From: Agarivorans sp. Alg241-V36
GTDB lineage: Bacteria; Pseudomonadota; Gammaproteobacteria; Enterobacterales; Celerinatantimonadaceae
Length of the DNA: 64,000 nucleotides
Reading direction: 5' to 3'
Assembly: GCF_900537085.1 (NCBI RefSeq)
Contig: NZ_UNRE01000002.1
Coordinates: forward strand, 289 to 64,288
Both the position numbers and the translations under genes were made by a program. The notes under the pieces are model-generated. The model searched no databases and was not told where the DNA came from. It saw nothing but the letters and a program-made list of their open reading frames with translations. The first letter of the stretch is position 1; every line of letters begins with the position of its first letter. Shown here in pieces: positions 57,469 through 64,000 of this stretch.

Positions 57469-57747
57469 TTAAGCTTTGTTTTTGTTTGATTTAAGTCGCT
57501 GATGAATAGTTAAAATTAACACCCATGAGGCTAGGATGAAGGTAATGACGTTGGCCAAAAATACTGAAAGGTCACGGATTAGAAAGCCATACACCATCCA
57601 CAGGCCCACCCCGGTGGTTAAAATGGAGTACATGCTTAAAGAAATACCGGCCACATTTTTAGTTTTAATAATGTGGATCACCTGTGGCACAAATGACAAA
57701 GTGGTGCAGCTTGCTGCAATTAATCCTAAAACCGTAAGGGCTGTCAT
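57469..57747 (-). CDS. SemiSWEET sugar transporter
   Basis: A 92-residue protein with three hydrophobic helices (about 3-25, 36-57, 60-82) and the SWEET/PQ-loop signature SFVPQVIHIIKTKN (Pro21-Gln22), the layout of bacterial SemiSWEETs, which dimerise to form a sugar facilitator. ATG 57747 is preferred to ATG 57759 because GGAAG lies 6-10 bases upstream of it. A full-match operator of the agar regulon stands 18 bp upstream, so it probably carries an agar-derived sugar (galactose, 3,6-anhydro-L-galactose or a disaccharide); that is inference. Confidence 0.9.
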   Translation of the reverse strand: MTALTVLGLIAASCTTLSFVPQVIHIIKTKNVAGISLSMYSILTTGVGLWMVYGFLIRDLSVFLANVITFILASWVLILTIHQRLKSNKNKA

Positions 57748-57764
57748 ATAATCTTCCATTCTTA

Positions 57765-57808
57765 TTGGTAAACCAATTTTGAAGAATTATACATTTTTGG
57801 TTAACAGT
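57765..57808. promoter_or_regulatory. paired UxuR/ExuR-like operators before SemiSWEET
   Basis: TTGGTAAACCAA (57765-57776) matches TTGGT-NN-ACCAA fully, inside ATTGGTAAACCAATTTT. A weaker TTGGTTAACAGT (57797-57808) lies 32 bp further, the same arrangement as at 23688/23720. Confidence 0.8.
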
Positions 57809-57845
57809 GTAAATGATTGTGCAGGGGAAACTAAGACCCCGTCAC

Positions 57846-58781
57846 TTAAGATAAGACCTTGGCCGACAAGATGTTTTTGGACACCAGTTGTTGCAGTAGG
57901 TCTTGAGTCTGTTCTCGTAAGTTGTCACGTAACAAGCGCATTGCTGGAGTAATGGATTGGCGACTGGGGCAAATAAGCCATAGCTCGGTACCAGTAGGCT
58001 GATAGTTGCTCATCACACTCACTAACTTACCGGATAAGAGATCTTCGGCCATATCTAAACTAGATTTTACCGCCAGCCCGTGGCCAGCCACACACCAACG
58101 TCTGACTAAGTCACCATCGTTGGCTGCACGATTGCTCGGCATTTTTATTTTGTATTCTTGTTGCTGGTGGCTAAAGCGCCATACGTCATGAACAATGTCG
58201 CGTAGTTGGTAGAGCAAGCCATTGTGTTCCCTCAAGTCTTCAGGTTGCTGTGGGCTACCGTGTTTTAATAAATACTCTGGGCTAGCACACAATAACCGCG
58301 GCACCTTACATATCTTAAAACCGTAGACACTGGCATCACTGGGTGAGCCATAACGCAAAGCCATATCTACCGAGTCTCGATAAAAATCTATGTTGCTGTC
58401 ACTGATGCTGCTGCGCAGGCTTAGGGCGGGGTAGCTGGCCATAAACTCGTCGAGCCATGGGCTAATCACGTTTCTTCCTAGATCCGAGGAAAGTGCAATG
58501 CGTAATTCACCATCAATCACGTCTAGGTCATGCTTCATATTTTGCTTAGCTTGTTCAAGCATCAACAGTGCTTGTTCACATTGCGGGATATAACGTTCGC
58601 CGGCACTAGATAATCGCAGGTGCCGGGTGGTGCGAACAAATATTTCAGCACCTAGGTGAGCCTCAACGCGTTTAACTGCTGCGCTAGCGGTAGCTGCGCG
58701 CATATCTAATTTGGCGGCTGCAGCACTAATGCTGCGGCATTCTGCTACCTTTAATATCACCTGTAAGTCTTCGAGTAGCAT
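57846..58781 (-). CDS. LysR-family regulator
   Basis: A 311-residue regulator with an N-terminal LysR winged helix (SISAAAAKLDMRAATASAAVKRVEAHLG region, residues about 15-45) and a substrate-binding effector domain. The CrgA-like C-terminal pattern and the MALRYGSPSD segment fit the large group that controls oxidoreductase or quinone-related genes. Divergent from the small monooxygenase-fold gene at 58914, which is its likely target. Confidence 0.9.
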   Translation of the reverse strand: MLLEDLQVILKVAECRSISAAAAKLDMRAATASAAVKRVEAHLGAEIFVRTTRHLRLSSAGERYIPQCEQALLMLEQAKQNMKHDLDVIDGELRIALSSDLGRNVISPWLDEFMASYPALSLRSSISDSNIDFYRDSVDMALRYGSPSDASVYGFKICKVPRLLCASPEYLLKHGSPQQPEDLREHNGLLYQLRDIVHDVWRFSHQQQEYKIKMPSNRAANDGDLVRRWCVAGHGLAVKSSLDMAEDLLSGKLVSVMSNYQPTGTELWLICPSRQSITPAMRLLRDNLREQTQDLLQQLVSKNILSAKVLS

Positions 58782-58913
58782 AAAGTTGCGCCTATATTTT
58801 CAAATATTATTAGCTAATGTTTCAAATATTACCCTGTTTATCGCGTTGAGTACAAAAGCTACTATTAATCACGTTAAAGCGAACCAGCAAATTATTAATT
58901 AGAGGATAGCCAC

Positions 58914-59204
58914 ATGGCCAAGTTAACTATCGTTGCAAACATTAAAGCCAATGCAGACAAAGTTGAATTAGTAAAAGCAGAACTGCTTAAGTTGATTGAC
59001 ATCACGCGAGCCGAAGAAGGCTGCATTAATTACGACCTACATCAGGACAACGAAAACCCAGCGCATTTTGTGTTTTATGAAAACTGGGAGTCACGTGAAC
59101 TTTGGCAAACTCACATGGGCAATACGCATTTGGCTGAATACATGGCGGCGACCGAAGGTGCGGTAGAAGAGTTCACCTTGAATGAAATGACGCAGATTGC
59201 TTAG
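58914..59204 (+). CDS. antibiotic biosynthesis monooxygenase-fold protein (YgiN-like)
   Basis: A 96-residue dimeric alpha/beta-barrel (ABM) protein with the typical EEGCINYDLHQDNENP and FVFYENWESRELWQTHMGNTHL motifs, as in quinol monooxygenase YgiN and many uncharacterised relatives. AGAGG precedes the ATG. It is transcribed divergently from the LysR gene and ends at a strong terminator. Role likely in quinone or aldehyde detoxification; substrate unknown. Confidence 0.88.
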   Translation: MAKLTIVANIKANADKVELVKAELLKLIDITRAEEGCINYDLHQDNENPAHFVFYENWESRELWQTHMGNTHLAEYMAATEGAVEEFTLNEMTQIA

Positions 59205-59241
59205 CACTCAAAAGTGAGATTAAGCCTCTTTAGCGGCAATA

Positions 59242-59271
59242 AAAAAAGCCAGTCAATTGACTGGCTTTTTT
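59242..59271. terminator. bidirectional terminator between ABM gene and serA
   Basis: Perfect palindrome with stem GCCAGTCAA / TTGACTGGC flanked by six A and six T; lies between convergent genes. Confidence 0.92.
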
Positions 59272-59294
59272 GCATCACAAGTATGGCTTAAGGC

Positions 59295-60524
59295 TTAGTG
59301 AAGAATACGGGCGCGAATAGTGCCTTCAATTTCTTTAAGCTTGCTAATGGCTTGTTCTGCTTGAGCGGTTTCTACGTCAATTACAACGTAACCAATGCTG
59401 TCGTTAGTTTGCAGGTACTGTGCTGCAATGTTGATAGAGTCTTCAGCAAAGGCCAAGTTAATCTTGGTTAGTACGCCCGGTTGGTTGTGGTGAATGTGCA
59501 GCAAGCGGCTAGTGCCAGTGTGCTCAGGTAATGCAACCTCTGGGAAGTTAACTGCTGATAAGGTTGAACCGTTATCAGAGTATTTAGCCAACTTAGAGGC
59601 TACTTCAATACCAATGTTTTCTTGGGCTTCTTGAGTTGAGCCACCCACGTGTGGGCTAAGAATTACGTTGTCAAAGCCACGTAAAGCCGAGACAAACTCT
59701 TCTTTGTTTGATTTTGGCTCAGTTGGGAATACGTCAATCGCCGCACCCGCAAGTTTTTTGCTTTCAAGTACCGAAACCAGTGAATCAATCTCAACCACGG
59801 TGCCGCGTGAAGCATTGATAAGGATTGAACCTTGCTTCATGGCAGCCAGTTGCGCTTCGCCAAACATGTATTTGGTTTGAGCGGTTTCTGGTACGTGCAG
59901 GCTTACTACGTCGCTCATGGCTAATAGCTGTTCTAAGTCAGCTACTTGCGTGGCATTACCTAAAGACAGTTTGTTTTCAATGTCGTAGTAGTAAACTTGC
60001 ATGCCTAAGGTTTCGGCAAGAATACCTAGCTGAGTACCAATGTGGCCGTAACCAATAATACCTAGCTTTTTGCCACGCGCTTCGTATGAGTTGTCGGCAG
60101 ACTTAATCCACTCACCACGGTGTGCTTTGGCATTTTTCTCTGGGATGCCGCGCAGTAGCAAAATGATTTCACCCAGCACTAGCTCTGCAACACTTCGTGT
60201 ATTTGAGAACGGTGCATTAAATACCGGAATACCTTTTTGCTGGGCCGCTTTAAGGTCTACTTGGTTGGTACCAATACAGAAACAACCAATTGCAACTAGC
60301 TTGTTCGCTGCTGCTAGCACACGTTCGTTTAGGTCTGTACGGGAACGAATACCAATGAAGTGAACGTCTTTGATTTTCTCAATCAGTTCTTCTTCTGCTA
60401 GCGAGGTTTTGATCATTTCTACATTCTCATAACCCGCAGATTGGAAAGATTGCAGTGAGCTAGGGTGTAAACCCTCTAACAACAATACTTTGATTTTTTC
60501 CTTGCCTAACGAATACTTTGCCAT
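59295..60524 (-). CDS. serA: D-3-phosphoglycerate dehydrogenase
   Basis: First enzyme of serine synthesis, oxidising 3-phosphoglycerate with NAD. The 409-residue protein has the substrate domain (FIGIRSRTDLNERVL), a Rossmann domain with LGIIGYGHIGTQLG, the catalytic Arg/Glu/His blocks (NASRGTVVEID, SPHVGGST) and a C-terminal ACT domain (about 335-409, RLLHIHHNQPGVLTKIN) for serine feedback, as in the E. coli enzyme of about 410 residues. AGGAAG precedes the ATG. A HexR-like palindrome lies 69 bp upstream. Confidence 0.97.
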   Translation of the reverse strand: MAKYSLGKEKIKVLLLEGLHPSSLQSFQSAGYENVEMIKTSLAEEELIEKIKDVHFIGIRSRTDLNERVLAAANKLVAIGCFCIGTNQVDLKAAQQKGIPVFNAPFSNTRSVAELVLGEIILLLRGIPEKNAKAHRGEWIKSADNSYEARGKKLGIIGYGHIGTQLGILAETLGMQVYYYDIENKLSLGNATQVADLEQLLAMSDVVSLHVPETAQTKYMFGEAQLAAMKQGSILINASRGTVVEIDSLVSVLESKKLAGAAIDVFPTEPKSNKEEFVSALRGFDNVILSPHVGGSTQEAQENIGIEVASKLAKYSDNGSTLSAVNFPEVALPEHTGTSRLLHIHHNQPGVLTKINLAFAEDSINIAAQYLQTNDSIGYVVIDVETAQAEQAISKLKEIEGTIRARILH

Positions 60525-60592
60525 GTTTGCTTCCTAATACCCATGTTACCGCTCGAGCGGCTAAATTTAGCAAAAAAGCAGCACTTAGGGAA

Positions 60593-60607
60593 TGTAATTT
60601 TATTACA
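60593..60607. promoter_or_regulatory. HexR-like palindrome upstream of serA
   Basis: TGTAATTTTATTACA, a perfect 6-3-6 palindrome that fits the HexR consensus TGTAATWWWATTACA known in Shewanella and other gammaproteobacteria. It lies in the 255-bp gap 60525-60779 between serA and rpiA, 69 bp before the serA start. Confidence 0.5.
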
Positions 60608-60731
60608 TCAAATTATATTCATCTTGTGATTTTTGTTCGGTGAAGGTGGGGTTATGAAGTTTTTACTGCTGGAAAAGGTGTGTTGGTTGGAGCTTGATCG
60701 AGATTATTTTTGGTGTGTTGGAATATTTCAC

Positions 60732-60769
60732 AAAAAAAAGAGCGCGCTATGCACTCTTTTTTTTTAAGG
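60732..60769 (-). terminator. terminator of rpiA
   Basis: Imperfect stem AGAGCGC / GCACTCT around 60738-60756 (one wobble pair) between runs of eight A and nine T, just after the rpiA stop on the - strand. Confidence 0.7.
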
Positions 60770-60779
60770 ACTTACTTGA

Positions 60780-61433
60780 TTAGCGTTTTTTAGCGCCTTC
60801 TGGGGTGCCAATAATCACTTGATTTGCACCGCGCGCCGCAAATAAACCATTGGTTACCACGCCAACAATGGCATTGATGTCGCGCTCCATTGTTACTGGG
60901 TCAACGATCTTCATGTTGTGAACATCTAAGATCACATTGCCGTTATCGGTAACTACACCTTCGCGGTAAACTGGGTCACCACCAAGTTTCACTAGCTCAC
61001 GTGCTACGTAGCTGCGCGCCATTGGAATCACTTCAACTGGCAGCGGGAAGGTGCCTAATACTGGCACTTCTTTGGTATTGTCTACGATGCAAATAAACTG
61101 GTCGGCCACCGCGGCAATAATCTTCTCGCGAGTTAGGGCTGCACCGCCACCTTTAATCATGTGGTTTTGCGCGTTAATTTCGTCGGCGCCATCTACGTAA
61201 ACCGACAACTCACTTACACTGTTTAAATCAAACACTTCAATACCGTAGCCCAGTAGCTTTTCGGTTGAAGCCTCAGAGCTTGAAACTGCCCCTTTAATGC
61301 TGTCTTTCATGGTCGCTAAGGCGTCAATGAAATGGTTCACGGTAGAGCCGGTACCTACACCAACAATGGTGTCTTCTTGAACATATTCCAAGGCGGCCCA
61401 GCCAGCGGCTTTTTTCATTTCATCTTGTGTCAT
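60780..61433 (-). CDS. rpiA: ribose-5-phosphate isomerase A
   Basis: Interconverts ribose 5-phosphate and ribulose 5-phosphate in the pentose phosphate pathway. The 217-residue protein has the usual length and the conserved blocks [48 protein letters not shown] and VDNTKEV, with the catalytic Asp/Glu/Lys region intact. CGGAG precedes the ATG. The order serA-rpiA-cyclo-ligase is common in gammaproteobacteria. Confidence 0.97.
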   Translation of the reverse strand: MTQDEMKKAAGWAALEYVQEDTIVGVGTGSTVNHFIDALATMKDSIKGAVSSSEASTEKLLGYGIEVFDLNSVSELSVYVDGADEINAQNHMIKGGGAALTREKIIAAVADQFICIVDNTKEVPVLGTFPLPVEVIPMARSYVARELVKLGGDPVYREGVVTDNGNVILDVHNMKIVDPVTMERDINAIVGVVTNGLFAARGANQVIIGTPEGAKKR

Positions 61434-61571
61434 TACTGTGCTCCGAGCAAAGTGAAGGGGAGGGCAGCAGTTCGCCCACTATTGTGGCGCGGATTATAAC
61501 CAAGCACTGGCGCGAACGCTATGCCCGTTTGGCGCTTTTTTCAGCGTATTTTAGGGGAGAAGTAGCGGTGC

Positions 61572-62156
61572 TTACCAACACCAATATCTGCTGGGAGTAA
61601 TAATCCGTTTAAGTGGTTGATCCCAAGCTTGAATAGGCACTTCGTTTATTTGCTGGCAGTCGTGAGCCAAGCCAATAACCAAGGGTTTATCATCGCTAAT
61701 TTTTGCCAGTAGGCGGTCATAATAACCGCCGCCCATCCCAAGGCGATTTCCTTTTGAGTCAAAGGCTACTAAAGGCGCTAGGATCAAATCTAGCTGCTGG
61801 CTATCAATCACTTGTTCTGAATCAAATACCGGTTCGCCAATGCCAAACCGGTTCGCCTGCAAAGGGCTGCTTGCTTGGTAGCGGTGAAAACACATTTCGC
61901 CATTTTTAGTGGGGTCAACCAAGGGCACATAAACTTGTTTACCTTGCTGCCACAGCCAATTGATTAACAGGCTTAAATCCAGTTCACCGTCAAACGCCAA
62001 ATAAAGGGCCACACGCTGCATAGCAATCAGATCGGGATCATCTTGCAAGTATTCTAGAATGGCTTGGCTAGCCTCTATTTGCTGCAAAGGGCTTAACGCA
62101 CTGCGCTGTTGGCGAATTTGTTTACGTAATTGCTGGCGAGGGTCGAGCTGTGTCAT
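61572..62156 (-). CDS. 5-formyltetrahydrofolate cyclo-ligase
   Basis: ATP-dependent conversion of 5-formyl-THF to 5,10-methenyl-THF. The 194-residue protein has the basic N-terminus (RQQLRKQIRQQRSAL), ALYLAFDGELDL, VYVPLVDP, FGIGEP and the ATP-binding signature LAPLVAFDSKGNRLGMGGGYYDRLLAK. Start ATG 62156 is used; a TTG at 62162 adds two residues. In many gammaproteobacteria 6S RNA lies just upstream, but no convincing 6S RNA was recognised in the 160-bp gap here. Confidence 0.93.
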   Translation of the reverse strand: MTQLDPRQQLRKQIRQQRSALSPLQQIEASQAILEYLQDDPDLIAMQRVALYLAFDGELDLSLLINWLWQQGKQVYVPLVDPTKNGEMCFHRYQASSPLQANRFGIGEPVFDSEQVIDSQQLDLILAPLVAFDSKGNRLGMGGGYYDRLLAKISDDKPLVIGLAHDCQQINEVPIQAWDQPLKRIITPSRYWCW

Positions 62157-62275
62157 AAACAAGCTTTAATGGATAAATAAGACTTTAAGTGTGTATCGAT
62201 ATTGGCTATCAAGCAAGGTGCTGAGGATTCTAAAGCGCAAATCAATTGATACAAGCTGAGGGAGGTCGAAAGGCC

Positions 62276-62300
62276 ACCAAGCCTGGAATACAGGCTTGGT
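62276..62300 (-). terminator. hairpin after the YebC-family gene
   Basis: Perfect 10-bp stem ACCAAGCCTG / CAGGCTTGGT (62276-62285 with 62291-62300), loop of 5, 17 bp after the stop. The T-run on the - strand is weak, so termination efficiency is uncertain. Confidence 0.55.
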
Positions 62301-62316
62301 AAAACGCCTAAGGCTA

Positions 62317-63033
62317 TTATTGCTCTACGTTGTGGTAAACGTTTTGCACGTCGTCACAGTCATCAAGCATAGCTTGGAACTTTTCAAACATCGCCACGTC
62401 ATCACCGCTAATAGTGGTGTAAGTTTGTGGAATGAAGCTAATTTCTTCCAGTTCAAACTCTAACTCTGGCAAAGCTTGCGTTAATGAAGTTTTAACTTTG
62501 AAGTATTCAGTGTGAGGAGCCAATACGGTGATCATACCGTCTTCGCTTTCTACGTCGGTAACTTCCACGTCGTCCATTAGTAGGATTTCTAGAATCGCGT
62601 CTTCGTCGTCACCTTTAAAAGCAAAAATGGCTTGGTGGTCGAACATATGCGCCACGCTGCCTTGGTTACCAATTTTAGATTTGGTTTTTACAAAAGCTTG
62701 GCGAACGTCGGTAAAGGTACGGCTGTTGTTATCGGTTAAGCAGTCAACAATTACCATACAGCCACCTGGGCCGTAACCTTCGTATCGTGCTGGAACGTAA
62801 TCTTCGCCAGCGCCGCCTTTGGCTTTGTCGATAGCTTTGTCGATTACGTGGCTAGGTACTTGGTCTTTTTTGGCGCGGTCTACCACACTGCGTAGTTGCA
62901 GGTTTGCGTCTAAATCGGCACCGCCGTTCTTAGCGATAACGTAGATTTCTTTACTGTATTTAGAATAAACCTTGGTTTTTGCACCAGCGGTTTTGGCCAT
63001 TGAGGCCTTGCGTACTTCAAAACTTCTGCCCAT
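62317..63033 (-). CDS. YebC/PmpR-family protein (YeeN-like)
   Basis: A 238-residue member of the YebC/TACO1 family, described as transcriptional regulators or translation factors easing polyproline stalls. It is the YeeN type: start [47 protein letters not shown] and a C-terminal [11 protein letters not shown]. The frame is open to 63126, but ATG 63033 matches the family start. Monocistronic by appearance. Confidence 0.92.
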   Translation of the reverse strand: MGRSFEVRKASMAKTAGAKTKVYSKYSKEIYVIAKNGGADLDANLQLRSVVDRAKKDQVPSHVIDKAIDKAKGGAGEDYVPARYEGYGPGGCMVIVDCLTDNNSRTFTDVRQAFVKTKSKIGNQGSVAHMFDHQAIFAFKGDDEDAILEILLMDDVEVTDVESEDGMITVLAPHTEYFKVKTSLTQALPELEFELEEISFIPQTYTTISGDDVAMFEKFQAMLDDCDDVQNVYHNVEQ

Positions 63034-63256
63034 GGGGATGCTCTTTTCTTCGATGCTTAAAATTCTGGGAAAGGATTTTACCAGCTGAAATGCAAGGAAC
63101 AAGGGCTGGCGCGGGTTCTCGATCAATAATGCGGTTAATTTAGTTAAATCGTGAGGTATTTAACTGTTAAAACCTCACGATTGTCTAAGTAGCTGATTCG
63201 CTAATGCTATTAATTGCTAATAAGCATTAGCTTTAATGCGTTGATTGATAAATGCT

Positions 63257-64000
63257 TTAAAGCTGCTCTAAAGACTGCTTACTTAAATAAGCAGGGTTGT
63301 AGTATTTGTCGGCTAGGCTATGCGCCTGCACCGACTGATAATCAATCACCGTGCTTTTATTGGTTTGAATGCTGTCTACCAAGGTCATGGTTGTCACTAC
63401 CGTTCGCCCGTCTCGCTGGCCTTGCTCAAAGTAGGCTTGTTTTGCCAACTTCCCTGACTTTAAGTAAAGGTCCGCTTTAAGTGGAAAATTATTGTTTTGG
63501 TCTACCCATAAGTCGATTTTTTGGTAGCTGGCACCACTGGTTTTGGCTTGTAGTTGCAAGTGTTGGGCGCTTACCCCGTCTATCTCACTTACCTCTCCTA
63601 GCTTGCCTTGGTAATCTTCGCTCCAGGTAAGGGTAGAAATATCGCCTACCGAGGCTTCCCCCAATAGCTTTTGCATGGGAGTAATGCGAATCGGCCTGCG
63701 ACTGTTTGGCATAAGCAGCCAGTAGTTATCGCCTAACATCAGCATTTTTTGCCCTAGCTCCGATTGCGCTTTAAATACCACTAGTGATTCTCGCTCTGGG
63801 CGAATATACACGTTGTAGCGGTGTTGCTTTTTAAGTTGCTGCTTCTCAAATTGACTCACTTCGGTCACCACTTTGGCAGACGCGCTTTGCAAGCGATAGC
63901 TGTCGGCTTCGAGTAAACGCAGGCTTACTTCTTCGTTGGCTTGGGCTAAACCTATGCTAAACAAGCCGCCTAATACCCACAGTTTAAATAGACTAAACAT
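63257..64000 (-). CDS. outer membrane lipoprotein-sorting (LolA-like) protein
   Basis: A 247-residue protein with a signal peptide (cleavage near AQA-N) and a LolA-like fold of the group that accompanies MMPL/RND exporters, with SLVVFKAQSELGQKMLMLGDNYWLLMPNSRR and KIDLWVDQNNNFPLKADLY as typical segments. The ATG is the last three bases of the window (63998-64000), so the coding region appears complete but its promoter and upstream neighbours, probably the exporter, are not visible. The 130-bp gap to the YebC gene shows nothing specific. Confidence 0.85.
   Translation of the reverse strand: MFSLFKLWVLGGLFSIGLAQANEEVSLRLLEADSYRLQSASAKVVTEVSQFEKQQLKKQHRYNVYIRPERESLVVFKAQSELGQKMLMLGDNYWLLMPNSRRPIRITPMQKLLGEASVGDISTLTWSEDYQGKLGEVSEIDGVSAQHLQLQAKTSGASYQKIDLWVDQNNNFPLKADLYLKSGKLAKQAYFEQGQRDGRTVVTTMTLVDSIQTNKSTVIDYQSVQAHSLADKYYNPAYLSKQSLEQL

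Noticed and set aside
62157-62316. 6S RNA upstream of the 5-formyl-THF cyclo-ligase gene
   Set aside because: The gap is only 160 bp and neither the expected closing stem nor the central bubble pattern could be recognised; it holds the hairpin of the YebC-family gene instead.

Overview
The window looks like a chromosomal segment of a marine, agar-degrading gammaproteobacterium. The combination of four GH50 agarases, a GH16 agarase, GH117 and GH2 exo-enzymes, a complete 3,6-anhydro-L-galactose route, a Lap-type giant adhesin and gammaproteobacterial housekeeping genes (serA, rpiA, a 5-formyl-THF cyclo-ligase, a YebC-family gene) is most like Agarivorans or a close relative. That assignment is an inference from gene content, not a database match. 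No rRNA, tRNA, insertion sequence or CRISPR array was recognised.

Layout. (1) 1-13.3 kb: the 3' part of a giant repetitive adhesin, then its type I secretion system (ABC transporter, HlyD-type adaptor, TolC-type outer membrane protein), an OmpA-like lipoprotein, a LapG-type periplasmic protease, a LapD-type degenerate GGDEF/EAL receptor and a SIMPL protein, all on the + strand. This is a c-di-GMP-controlled surface adhesion module. (2) 13.4-20.5 kb: a ribose-type ABC transporter with a Gfo/Idh/MocA oxidoreductase and a TIM-barrel sugar isomerase on the - strand, facing a divergent LacI regulator with two palindromic operators; the substrate is unknown. (3) 20.6-57.8 kb: a long agar-utilisation region. 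It holds a secreted GH16 agarase with a CBM13, an aldehyde dehydrogenase, a GntR/UxuR-type regulator, an MFS sugar transporter, an operon for cycloisomerase, KDPGal/KDPG aldolase and KDG-type kinase, a divergent operon for a mannitol-dehydrogenase-family reductase, an LgoD-like dehydrogenase and an Ldh2-family dehydrogenase, four GH50 agarases, a second LacI regulator, a GH2 beta-galactosidase, a GH117 anhydro-galactosidase, a LacY-type permease, a maltoporin-like porin, a solute-binding protein plus chemoreceptor pair, a YhcH protein and a SemiSWEET. (4) 57.8-64 kb: LysR regulator, monooxygenase-fold protein and housekeeping genes.

How it fits together. Secreted or surface enzymes (GH16 and three exported GH50 proteins, one of them a lipoprotein and one with a GlyGly-CTERM tail) would cut agar to neoagaro-oligosaccharides. 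These would enter through the LamB-like porin and the LacY-type permease. A leaderless GH50, the GH117 and the GH2 would finish them in the cytoplasm to galactose and 3,6-anhydro-L-galactose, and the dehydrogenase, cycloisomerase, kinase and aldolase would carry the latter to pyruvate and a triose phosphate.

The most interesting signal is regulatory. A palindrome of the form TTGGT-NN-ACCAA, resembling the UxuR/ExuR operator, recurs in front of the aldehyde dehydrogenase, regulator, MFS transporter, kinase operon, LgoD-like operon, two GH50 genes, the GH117, the LacY-type permease and the SemiSWEET. It usually occurs in pairs or triplets spaced 21, 32, 41-42, 53 or 64 bp, which are close to whole numbers of helical turns. 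This points to one cooperative agar regulon run by the GntR-family protein, with SemiSWEET and the LgoD-like branch as unexpected members.
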